A stretch of DNA of 64,000 nucleotides from Sphaerisporangium aureirubrum (GTDB taxonomy: Bacteria > Actinomycetota > Actinomycetes > Streptosporangiales > Streptosporangiaceae). Below are positions 48,201 through 55,318 of the stretch, one piece after another; the stretch's first letter is position 1, and every line of letters starts with the position of its first letter. The position numbers were made by a program, and so were the translations under genes. The notes below the pieces were generated by a model. That model saw only the letters and a program-made list of their open reading frames with translations, had not been told where the DNA came from and made no database searches. The stretch is taken from the NCBI RefSeq assembly GCF_042658925.1, contig NZ_JBHSRF010000013.1:1-64000 (forward strand), read 5' to 3'.

Positions 48201-49465
48201 CGGCCCAGCTGTGGCTGAAGCAGGTGCTCCACGCCCTGACCGCTCCCCCGGCCGTACTCCCCGGCACGGGTCCGGACGGCCCGCCCGCGCCCCGTCCCGC
48301 CACGGCCGGCCCGGCGCTCGCGACCGCGACCCAGGCGGACGGACGGCAGGCCAGGGAGACGTCGTTCGTCGCGCGTCTGACGGGCAACCGGCTGCTCAGC
48401 CTGCCCGGCGCCACCAAGGAGGTGCGGCAGTTCACCTTCGACACCGGCGAGGAGCCGTTGCCGTACAAGGCGGGCGACACCCTGGGCGTGTGGCCGGCGA
48501 ACCCGCCCGAGCTCGTCGCCGAGTGGCTGGCGGTCACCGGCCTGGACCCGGCCGCCGTCGTCACCGTGGACGGCGAGCAGGTCACGCTGAGCGAGACTTT
48601 GCGCCACCACCACGACATCAGCAAGATCACAACAGACCTGCTGCGGTTCCTCGCCGACCGCGTCCGCGACGACCGCCTGCTCAGGAAGCTGCTGCGCCCC
48701 GACAACCGCAACGAACTGGCCCAGTGGACGTGGGGCAGGCAGGCCGTGGACGTCGCCGCCGAGTTCCCGGTGCCCGCCTCCGCCCAGGAGTGGGTGGACG
48801 TGCTGAAGCGCATGCAGCCACGTCAGTACTCCATCTCCTCCAGCCCACTGACCAGCCCCGGCGAGATCAGGCTCACCGTCTCGGTGGTGCGGTTCGACAA
48901 CCGGCACGGCCGGCGCCGCAACGGCGTGTGCTCCGGCTACCTCGCCGACGTCCCGCTCGGCACCCCCGTCCCGGTCCACGTGCGGCGCTCCCCCCACTTC
49001 CGCCCGCCTGCCGACCCCGCCACCCCGATGGTGATGGTCGGCCCCGGCACCGGCATCGCCCCCTTCATCGGCTTCCTCGACGAACGCCGCGCCCGCGGCC
49101 ACCGGGCCCCCAACTGGTTGTTCTTCGGCGAGCAACACCGCGCCACCGACTTCTACTACCGCGGGGAACTGGCCGAGTTCCGCTCCGACGGCGCCCTGAC
49201 CAGGCTCGACCTGGCCTTCTCCCGCGACCAGCGCGCCAAGGTCTACGTCCAGGACCGGATGCGCGAACAGGGAGCCAGACTGTGGTCCTGGCTCCAGGAC
49301 GGCGCCCACCTCTACGTCTGCGGCGACGCCACCCGCATGGCCAAGGACGTGGACAACACCCTGCGCGAGATCGCCCGCGTCCACGGCGGCCTCTCCCCCG
49401 AGGCCGCCGACGCCTACGTCAAGAAACTCACCACCGACCGCCGCTACGCCCGCGACGTCTACTGA
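45260..49465 (+). CDS. Assimilatory nitrate reductase fused to a diflavin reductase
   Basis: 1401 residues from GTG 45260 with a GGGGGGAG RBS. The N-terminal part (about 1-735) is a molybdopterin oxidoreductase with a 4Fe-4S site: C18, C21 and C25 in CSYCGVGCG, plus a fourth Cys in LCTKG near residue 57. Further marks are NSRLCMAS, MGGREMGYMGPG and the C-terminal NTGRLQHQWHTLTKTGK. After a linker, residues about 849-1000 form a flavodoxin domain (VLWASQTGNAESF, STFGDGDAPDNG). Residues about 1030-1401 form a CysJ-type FAD/NADPH reductase (RQYSISSSP, VGPGTGIAPFIGFL). It should carry electrons from NADPH to nitrate in one cytoplasmic polypeptide. No nitrite reductase or nitrate transporter gene is adjacent. 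Confidence 0.95.
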   Translation: MTVTEPGRATTTAVKTVCSYCGVGCGMVLEVDQDPGGRRRVVRAVGDKEHPANFGRLCTKGATTADMLGAPGRLGTALVRAERGAVPAATPVDAAISETARRLRAIVDEHGPDAVAFYVSGQMSLEAQYLANKLAKGFVGTNQIESNSRLCMASAGTGYKLSLGADGPPGSYQDFEHADLFFVIGANMADCHPILYLRMMERVKAGARLIVVDPRRTATAAKADLYLPIAPGTDLALLNGLLHLLVENGHVDEEFVEEFTDGWEAMPEFLAGYPPERVAEITGLAEDDIRRAARMIGEAGEWMSCWTMGLNQSTHGTWNTNALCNLHLATGAICRPGSGPFSLTGQPNAMGGREMGYMGPGLPGQRSVLVEEDRRFTEELWGIPPGTLRTDVGKGTVEMFSQMAEGRIKACWIICTNPVASVGNRKTVIAGLEAAEFVVTQDAFAETETNSYADVVLPGALWAEGEGVMINSERGLTLLNPAVDPPGEALPDWQIIARVAREMGYAEGFAHATAEEVFEEIKRAWNPKTGYDLRGVTYDRLRAAPVQWPSATADGDGRTPIRYLNDGVSQHLAERPDGTRPRLVFPAAGGRAVFFARPHMPAAELPDDDFPFVLNTGRLQHQWHTLTKTGKVAKLNKLNPGPFVEIHPGDAERLGVREGDSVQVTSRRGRAVLPAVVTDRVRPGDCFAPFHWNDLFGEYLSVNAVTNDAVDPLSFQPELKVCAVSLTRVATAADTGDGDRAATGRADESGWPAATVPQQAAPLARLLGLDLSPPSFDANERLYLSGFLAGLAAAPPDTSGVPVLPAMAPFDPGHALWVDGALAGMFSRTAPGRAGVATLAPPAPERREDRRLVVLWASQTGNAESFAAAAARILAESERVPALLSMADCAPATLADDIDLLVVTSTFGDGDAPDNGADFWDRLAAPEAPRLERVRFAVLAFGDTSYADFCGHGRRLDQRLEDLGAVRLTARVDCEPGDDQSAQLWLKQVLHALTAPPAVLPGTGPDGPPAPRPATAGPALATATQADGRQARETSFVARLTGNRLLSLPGATKEVRQFTFDTGEEPLPYKAGDTLGVWPANPPELVAEWLAVTGLDPAAVVTVDGEQVTLSETLRHHHDISKITTDLLRFLADRVRDDRLLRKLLRPDNRNELAQWTWGRQAVDVAAEFPVPASAQEWVDVLKRMQPRQYSISSSPLTSPGEIRLTVSVVRFDNRHGRRRNGVCSGYLADVPLGTPVPVHVRRSPHFRPPADPATPMVMVGPGTGIAPFIGFLDERRARGHRAPNWLFFGEQHRATDFYYRGELAEFRSDGALTRLDLAFSRDQRAKVYVQDRMREQGARLWSWLQDGAHLYVCGDATRMAKDVDNTLREIARVHGGLSPEAADAYVKKLTTDRRYARDVY

Positions 49466-49475
49466 GGCGGGACCG

Positions 49476-50255
49476 TCACGGTGTGGCCCGCTCCAGGTGG
49501 CGGCGCAGGGCGGCGGCCTCCCGGGTCAGGACGGCGGGGTCGTCGCCGGGGACGAACTCCAGGGAGACGGACATCGGGCGGCCCGTGGCGGCGAGCATGT
49601 CCGCGACGGCCTTCCACAGGGACTCGCGGTGGTCGAGGGGGTGGCGGTCGAGGGGGGTGGGCCACCAGCTGAAGGCGTGGACGGCGTCGACGCGGTCGAG
49701 GACCGCTTGGAGGCCGGTGAGGGCTTCGGGGGTAGGCATGCCGTTGGGGGGTTGCCAGTAGGTGCGGAGGGTGGGGATCTCGTCGAGCATGGCGCGGGTG
49801 GAGGCTGAGGTGTCGGTGAGGGTGCGGTCGTGGAACTCGGTGGCGACGGTCAGGCCGGGGGCGGATTCGGTGCAACGTCTCAGGGCGTCGAGGGTCTCGC
49901 GGCGGGTGGCGGGCGGGGCGGTGGCGGAGGGGTGGGTGCCCGCCCAGACGCGGACGCGGGGGGCGCCCAGGGCGTGGGCGGCGGCCACCACGCGGCGCCA
50001 TACGCGTTCGTCCTCGGCGGGGTCGGTGATGGCGCCCGCGCGGTAGTAGGAGCCGAGGGCCGAGACGGACAGGCCGGCGGCGCGGGTCGCCTCGCCGACG
50101 CGGTGGGCCCTGGACTCGTCGCCGAAGGGGACGTGGACGTCCTGGCCCCATTCGATGTGGTCCAGGCCGGCTTCCGCGGCCAGGGCGATCACGCGTTCGG
50201 GGGGCAGGGCGCGGTAGGTCACGCTGCACAGGCCCGCGGTGAGCAGCCGGGCCAT
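49476..50255 (-). CDS. Sugar phosphate isomerase/epimerase-like TIM-barrel protein
   Basis: 259 residues from ATG 50255, overlapping the preceding DUF624 gene's stop by one base. The xylose-isomerase-like TIM barrel is seen in LTAGLCSVTYRALPPERVI, AGLDHIEWGQDVHVPFGD (the metal-binding Glu region), RVRVWAGTHPS, LTVATEFHDRTL and MSVSLEFVPGDD. These proteins isomerise or epimerise sugars or dehydrate sugar acids using a divalent metal. It is last in a six-gene catabolic operon, so it likely processes the imported sugar. Confidence 0.85.
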   Translation of the reverse strand: MARLLTAGLCSVTYRALPPERVIALAAEAGLDHIEWGQDVHVPFGDESRAHRVGEATRAAGLSVSALGSYYRAGAITDPAEDERVWRRVVAAAHALGAPRVRVWAGTHPSATAPPATRRETLDALRRCTESAPGLTVATEFHDRTLTDTSASTRAMLDEIPTLRTYWQPPNGMPTPEALTGLQAVLDRVDAVHAFSWWPTPLDRHPLDHRESLWKAVADMLAATGRPMSVSLEFVPGDDPAVLTREAAALRRHLERATP

Positions 50256-50971
50256 CAGGCGGGGGCGCCGTCGGGCAGCAGGGGGGCCACGATGAAGCGG
50301 GTGGTGGCCCACGCGGCGTAGAGCAGGGGCGAGCACGCCAGCAGGAGGCCGATCAGCGGCTTGGCGAGGACCACGGCCGCGGTCAGGCCGAGGACGGCGA
50401 CCACGACGGGGGCGAGGTACCAGCGCCGCGCCACGAGGTACAGGCACGGCAGGACGGTGCCGTGCGACCGGCCGGGCCGGACGTCCGGCGACCGGCCGGG
50501 CCGGGGTTCCGAGGCCAGGACGAGCAGGGCGAGGACAGTGGCCACGGTCAGCACGGCGGCGGTGGCGAAGAACGGGACGAGGGCCGGGCCCCAGGGGGTG
50601 CGGGAGACGATGACGGCGTCGAGGACGAGGACGGCGACGATGGCCGTCCCGGCGGTCCAGGTGGCCAGGGCGCGGGGGGCGGAGCGGCGGTAGGCGCGCC
50701 AGAACGTCCGGGCCACGCCTGCGGGCGGGGCCTCGCCGAGGGTGGCGAAGCAGGCGAAGGCGCCGGTCAGGGCGGGGGCGCAGGGCAGGGACAGCACGGC
50801 GAAGAACGGCCAGGACGCCAGAGGGTCGCGGACCACGGCGAGCGCGGCGAGCAGGGGGGCGCAGGTGAGGGCGAGCAGGACGTTCGTCAGAAGGGCGGTG
50901 TAGACGGTGCCGAACAGGCTCTCGTAGGTCGCCTGGCGGGCGGGGCGGAGCAGCCCGCGCATCCCGTTCAT
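50255..50971 (-). CDS. DUF624 (YesL-like) membrane protein
   Basis: 238 residues with about five hydrophobic helices. The start YESLFGTVYTALLTNVLLAL is typical of the DUF624/YesL family, found in Bacillus rhamnogalacturonan operons beside ABC sugar importers. ATG 50971 overlaps the permease stop (ATGA). The function of the family is unknown; context implies a role in uptake or sensing of the imported oligosaccharide. Confidence 0.85.
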   Translation of the reverse strand: MNGMRGLLRPARQATYESLFGTVYTALLTNVLLALTCAPLLAALAVVRDPLASWPFFAVLSLPCAPALTGAFACFATLGEAPPAGVARTFWRAYRRSAPRALATWTAGTAIVAVLVLDAVIVSRTPWGPALVPFFATAAVLTVATVLALLVLASEPRPGRSPDVRPGRSHGTVLPCLYLVARRWYLAPVVVAVLGLTAAVVLAKPLIGLLLACSPLLYAAWATTRFIVAPLLPDGAPA

Positions 50972-51846
50972 CCCTTCAGGCCGGACGTGGCGATGCCGCG
51001 GATGAAGTACCGCTGGCCGAACAGGAAGATCACCAGGACGGGCAGCACGGACAGCACCGCCCCCGTCATGATCATCGCGTACTCGGCCTCGTACTGGCCG
51101 ACGAACGAGCGCAGGCCGAGCTGCACGGTCCACAGCTCGTTGCTGGTCAGGTAGATGAACGGCCCCATGTAGTCGTTCCAGGTGCCGACGAACGTGAGCA
51201 GGGCCAGGCTGGCGAGCGCGGGCTTGGACAGCGGCAGCATGATCCGCCGGTAGATGCCGTACTCGCTCAGCCCGTCGATGCGCGCGGCCTCGCACAGCTC
51301 GTCGGGGATCGACATGTAGTACTGGCGCATCAGGAAGACGCCGAACGCCCCGAACGCCTGCAACAGGATGATCGACCAGTACGTGTCCGTCAGCTCGGCC
51401 CGCTGCATCATGATGTACTGCGGCACCATGTAGGCCTGCCACGGCACGGCGATCGTGCCGATGTAGGCGAGGAACAGCGCGTCCCTCCCGGGGAAGCGCA
51501 CCTTCGCGAACCCATAGGCGGCGAAGCTCCCGGTGAGCACCTGCAACGCGGTGACGGCGACCGACAGCAGGGCCGAGTTGCCGAGGTACGTCACCATCGG
51601 GACGCGTCCCCAGATCTCGGTGAAGTTCGACCAGCGCAGCTCCCGGGGGAACCACTCGAAGGGGATGGTGAAGACCTGGTTGTCCTGCTTCAGCGACGCG
51701 GACACCATCAGCCCGAGCGGCAGGAGCACCAGCAGCGCCACGGCGGTGAGGGACACGTAGGCCACCGCCGTGCGCAGCGGCCCCCGCCCGGCGGTGCCCC
51801 GGGTCTCGGGCGGCGCCGTCACGGGCGCCTCACGGAGCAGGGTCAC
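50968..51846 (-). CDS. ABC sugar transporter permease (MalG-like)
   Basis: 292 residues from GTG 51846, overlapping the upstream permease stop (GTGA). It has six membrane helices and the EAA loop EAARIDGLSEYGIYRRIMLPL that docks the ATPase, then FVGTWNDYMGPFIYL. With its MalF-like partner it forms the importer channel. No ATPase gene is present, so a shared MsiK-type ATPase is probably used. Confidence 0.94.
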   Translation of the reverse strand: MTLLREAPVTAPPETRGTAGRGPLRTAVAYVSLTAVALLVLLPLGLMVSASLKQDNQVFTIPFEWFPRELRWSNFTEIWGRVPMVTYLGNSALLSVAVTALQVLTGSFAAYGFAKVRFPGRDALFLAYIGTIAVPWQAYMVPQYIMMQRAELTDTYWSIILLQAFGAFGVFLMRQYYMSIPDELCEAARIDGLSEYGIYRRIMLPLSKPALASLALLTFVGTWNDYMGPFIYLTSNELWTVQLGLRSFVGQYEAEYAMIMTGAVLSVLPVLVIFLFGQRYFIRGIATSGLKG

Positions 51847-52793
51847 TGGGCGTACCTCCGTTCGTTCACCCGGAACTGCGTCACGGTGACGGTCAGCACG
51901 ATGACGAACAGCACCAGCGCGATCGCGGACGAGTAGCCGAAGTGGCCCTCGACGATGCCCTCCCGGTACACCAGCTGCGACAGCACCAGCGTGCTGCGGC
52001 CCGGCCCGCCACCGGTCATCACCACGATCAGGTCGAGCACCTTGAAGCTCTGAATGGTCAGCATGACCAGGACGAAGAACGTCGTGGGCCGCAGGCACGG
52101 CAGGGTGATGCTCCAGAAGCGCTGCCATGCGTTCGCGCCGTCCACCTTGGCGGCCTCGTGGTACTCCGGCGGGATCGTCTGCAGCCCGGCGAGGTAGAGC
52201 ACCATGTAGTACCCCATGTCCCGCCACACGCTGGTGACGATCACCGCGGGCATCGCCCAGGTGGTGCTGGCCGTCCACCGGGGCGGGTCCGCGATCCCGA
52301 GGGCCTCCAGCAGCTGGTTGATCGGCCCGGCCGTGGGGTTGAACAGCATGTTCCAGACGATGGCCACCGCGACCAGGGAGGTGATGTACGGCAGGAAGGC
52401 CGCCGTGCGGAAGAACCGCGCGCCGCGGATCCTGCTGTTCAGCAGGATCGCCAGCCCGAGCGCGGCGGCCAGCGTCAGCGGGATGTGGCCGGCGGCGTAG
52501 TAGAGGGTGTTGACCAGGGCGACCCGCATGTTCTCGTCGTCGAGCAGCCGCCGGAAGTTCTCCAGCCCCACCCACTCGGGGGTGTTGTAGGAGTCCCAGT
52601 CCATGAACGCCAGGGCGAGCGCCGCGAGCATCGGCACCAGGGTGAACAGGGCGAAGCCGATGAAGTTCGGCAGGATGAAGCTCCAGCCGACCAGGGCGCC
52701 CCGCCGCGCCCGCCGCCGGGCCGCCGCCCGGCCGGAGGGCTCGTCCGGCCGGGCGGGGGCGTCCCGCGTCTCCTTCGTCAGCGCTTGTGTCAT
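51843..52793 (-). CDS. ABC sugar transporter permease (MalF/UgpA-like)
   Basis: 316 residues from ATG 52793. A basic cytoplasmic N-terminus (RAAARRRARRGALVG) precedes six helices, beginning FILPNFIGFALFTLVPMLAA. The EAA loop is EAAKVDGANAWQRFWSITLP. It is co-transcribed with the solute-binding protein gene (26-bp gap) and overlaps the second permease gene. Confidence 0.94.
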   Translation of the reverse strand: MTQALTKETRDAPARPDEPSGRAAARRRARRGALVGWSFILPNFIGFALFTLVPMLAALALAFMDWDSYNTPEWVGLENFRRLLDDENMRVALVNTLYYAAGHIPLTLAAALGLAILLNSRIRGARFFRTAAFLPYITSLVAVAIVWNMLFNPTAGPINQLLEALGIADPPRWTASTTWAMPAVIVTSVWRDMGYYMVLYLAGLQTIPPEYHEAAKVDGANAWQRFWSITLPCLRPTTFFVLVMLTIQSFKVLDLIVVMTGGGPGRSTLVLSQLVYREGIVEGHFGYSSAIALVLFVIVLTVTVTQFRVNERRYAQ

Positions 52794-52819
52794 CGGCTGT
52801 CCTCGTCCCGCGGCTCCCG

Positions 52820-54127
52820 TCAGTTCAGGACTTCGCTCCTGACGCGGTCGTTCATCGTCTTGATGCCGTCGGCGACCGACTTCTCGCCGACCATGATGAG
52901 CTGGTGCTCCTCGTTGAGGATGGTGTCGACGTCGGCGCTCTTCTCGTCCACCGGCATCTCCAGCACCACCTTGTCCGGCGCGAACGCCTTCTTGGACAGC
53001 GCGTCGGCGGGCATGCCCTGCACCGAGAAGTACGCGTCGATGATCTCCGGGGTCTGCAGCGCGGGCGCGACGCCCACCTTGGCGACGACCTCGGCCCCCG
53101 CCTTGCTCGCCGCGAACGCCACGAACTTCTTGGCCGCCTCGGCGTGCTCGGACCGCTTGTTGACGGCGAACGCGGTCGGCGCGCCGAACGTCGTGACGCC
53201 GGTGGCGCCGGGACGCTGCGGCATCGGGGCGAGACCCCACTCGACGTCGGTCGTGCCCTTCTTCCTCGACTCCAGGATGCCGGAGGCGTACCAGGTGCCC
53301 ATCGGCATCATCGCGGTCGCGCCGCTCTCGAACGTCGAGCGGTAGTCGGCCTGCTGGGAGGTCGCGGTGCCGTAGTCCATGGCCGCGCCGGACTTCTGCA
53401 GGTCCAGGCCCATCGTGTACTGGTCGGTCATGAAGCCGTAGTTCCCGCTGAGCTGGTCGCCGCCGGTCTGCGCCGCCGCGATGGCCTGGAAGACCGAGCG
53501 CCAGGTGTGGTGGTAGGTGCCGTAGACCTTCTTCGTGCCCTCGCCCTTGGTGAGCCGCTTGGCGAGGGCCGCGTACTGGTCCCAGGTCAGGCCGTCGGGG
53601 TAGTCGGCGCCGGCGTCGTCGAAGACCTTCTTGTTGTAGTAGAGCAGCCAGAAGTCCTGGCGGTAGGGCATGGCGTAGTAGGCGCCGCCGACGTCGTAGG
53701 TGTCGAGACCCGCGAGGCCGTTGGTGTCCGCGGACTTGACCACGGAGGTGATGTCGAGGAGCTGGCCGCGGCTGGAGTGCCGCGCGTAGTCGGTGAGGGT
53801 CTTCATGGTGACCACGTCGCTCTTGTCGCCGCCCGCGAGCATCGTGGTGACCTTCTGCGGGTAGTCGTCGGCGAGGATGTCCACCGGCTTGACGGTGATG
53901 CCCGGGTTGGCCTTCTCGAAGGCGTCGAAGAGCGCGGTGAACTCGGGGGTCTTGGCGAGGTTCCACGTCGTGACGGTCAGGGTGACCGGGCCGCCGCCGC
54001 CGCTCTCCGGTTCGTCCGCGCCGCCGCCGCAGGCCGCGAGGACGAGGGAGAGCGCGGCCACCGCGCCCAGGCATACCCCGAGACGGCGGCGCGCGGCGGC
54101 CCTTCCCGAGGTGGTCGATACGGTCAT
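52820..54127 (-). CDS. ABC sugar-binding lipoprotein (family 1)
   Basis: 435 residues from ATG 54127 with GGAGAGGAG upstream; a longer frame to 54202 is unlikely. The signal ends in the lipobox LVLAACGGG, so the mature protein is anchored on the outer face of the membrane. The fold is the family 1 extracellular sugar-binding type, with LTVTTWNLAKTPEFTALFDAFEKANPGI near the start of the mature part. It should deliver an oligosaccharide to the two permeases encoded downstream. Confidence 0.94.
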   Translation of the reverse strand: MTVSTTSGRAAARRRLGVCLGAVAALSLVLAACGGGADEPESGGGGPVTLTVTTWNLAKTPEFTALFDAFEKANPGITVKPVDILADDYPQKVTTMLAGGDKSDVVTMKTLTDYARHSSRGQLLDITSVVKSADTNGLAGLDTYDVGGAYYAMPYRQDFWLLYYNKKVFDDAGADYPDGLTWDQYAALAKRLTKGEGTKKVYGTYHHTWRSVFQAIAAAQTGGDQLSGNYGFMTDQYTMGLDLQKSGAAMDYGTATSQQADYRSTFESGATAMMPMGTWYASGILESRKKGTTDVEWGLAPMPQRPGATGVTTFGAPTAFAVNKRSEHAEAAKKFVAFAASKAGAEVVAKVGVAPALQTPEIIDAYFSVQGMPADALSKKAFAPDKVVLEMPVDEKSADVDTILNEEHQLIMVGEKSVADGIKTMNDRVRSEVLN

Positions 54128-54161
54128 CGTCCGGTCTCCTCTCCGTCGAGCCGGGTCGGGC

Positions 54162-55178
54162 TCAGGCGCCTGTGGCGATTTCTTCGGCGGTGACGGCGGC
54201 ACGCGGCGGCCGTCCGGTCAGGTAACGGTCGAGCTCGTCGAGCGCGCTCTCGCTCAGCCGCCGGGCCTCGGCGCCACGGGACCCGGCGATGTGCGGCGTG
54301 ATCATGACGTTGGGCAGGTCGTACAGCACCGACGCGGCGGGCAGCGGCTCGGGCTCGGTGACGTCGAGGATCGCGTACAGCCGTCCCGAGGCGCACTCGC
54401 GCTCCAGCGCGGCGGTGTCGAGGACGGCGCCGCGCGCGGTGTTGATGACGGTCGCCCCGTCACGCAGCAGCGACAGCTCCCTGGCGCCGATGAGGTGGCG
54501 GGTGGACGGCAGCGCCGGGACGTGCAGCGTCAGCACGTCGCTGCGGCGCAGCAGGTCGGGCAGCCGCACCAGCCGGGCGCCCGCCTCCGCGACCTCGGCC
54601 TCGACGGCGTACGGGTCGGTGACCAGCACGTTCATCTCCAGGCCGCGCAGCCGCTCCACGACGCGGCGCCCCACCCGGGAGTAGCCGACGACGCCGACGG
54701 TGCGCCCGCGGTTGGACAGGTCGCCCCGGCCGCCCACGTAGGACCAGTCGTCCCGGTGCCTGCGCGCGTCCTGCGCGAGGAACGGCGCCTTCTTGCCGGC
54801 GAAGATGACGGCGGCCAGGGTGAACTCGGCGACCGGGATGGCGTTCTCGTGCGCGGCGTTGGTCACCAGGATGCCGCGGCGCCAGACCTCGTCGGTGACG
54901 AAGAAGCGCACGGTGCCCGCGCAGTGGAAGATCGCGCGCAGCCTCGGGGCGTCGGCGAGCCGTTCCCCGGTCAGCGGCGGGCAGCCCCACGAGGTCAGCA
55001 GCACCTCGACCTCGCGCAGCCTGCGCCGCACGTGGGCCGCGTCGAGGTCGGCCGTGCTGACCGGCTCGGCCAGTTCGGCCAGGCTGCGCAGCCGCCGGAG
55101 TTGCGGCGTCTGGAACTGCATCCGGAAACTGCCGGGATCCATGACCAGCAGAGCCTGCGGGCGACGTCGATCGGTCAC
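54162..55178 (-). CDS. D-2-hydroxyacid dehydrogenase family protein
   Basis: 338 residues from GTG 55178. The NAD-binding Rossmann domain has VGVVGYSRVGRRVVERL, an imperfect GxGxxG in which the first Gly position is kept and the second reads Ser. Catalytic residues are visible as Arg in NTARGAVLD, Glu in VTEPEPLP and His in TPHIAGSRG. It reduces or oxidises 2-hydroxy acids, and in this operon perhaps a sugar acid. It is first in the operon, 34 bp before the binding-protein gene, and divergent from the DUF2264 gene. Confidence 0.9.
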   Translation of the reverse strand: MTDRRRPQALLVMDPGSFRMQFQTPQLRRLRSLAELAEPVSTADLDAAHVRRRLREVEVLLTSWGCPPLTGERLADAPRLRAIFHCAGTVRFFVTDEVWRRGILVTNAAHENAIPVAEFTLAAVIFAGKKAPFLAQDARRHRDDWSYVGGRGDLSNRGRTVGVVGYSRVGRRVVERLRGLEMNVLVTDPYAVEAEVAEAGARLVRLPDLLRRSDVLTLHVPALPSTRHLIGARELSLLRDGATVINTARGAVLDTAALERECASGRLYAILDVTEPEPLPAASVLYDLPNVMITPHIAGSRGAEARRLSESALDELDRYLTGRPPRAAVTAEEIATGA

Positions 55179-55220
55179 GCAGATCCCCTCACACGGAGAG
55201 CGCTTAACCAGTGGGCCCGA

Positions 55221-55247
55221 TCATTTACGGTCATTACAATCATGTCA
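55221..55247. promoter_or_regulatory. Three phased TCAT repeats in the divergent promoter region
   Basis: TCATTTAC (55221), TCATTACA (55231) and TCATGTCA (55240) repeat with about 10-bp spacing, hence on one face of the helix, in an A+T-rich patch between the operon start (55178) and the DUF2264 gene. It could be an activator or repressor array, or include a -10 region for the reverse operon. Confidence 0.4.
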
Positions 55248-55280
55248 AGACCAGGTAAAGCGTGATTCAAGGCCGGTTCT

Positions 55281-55295
55281 GATCGTTGGTGATCG
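55281..55295. promoter_or_regulatory. GATCG direct repeats (10-bp spacing) before the DUF2264 gene
   Basis: GATCG at 55281 and at 55291, 24 bp before the start codon. The same arrangement occurs at 58401-58415 before the regulator gene. A site this close to the start codon fits repression. Confidence 0.5.
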
Positions 55296-55318
55296 GACCT
55301 GCGAGCCGGAAGGACGTT

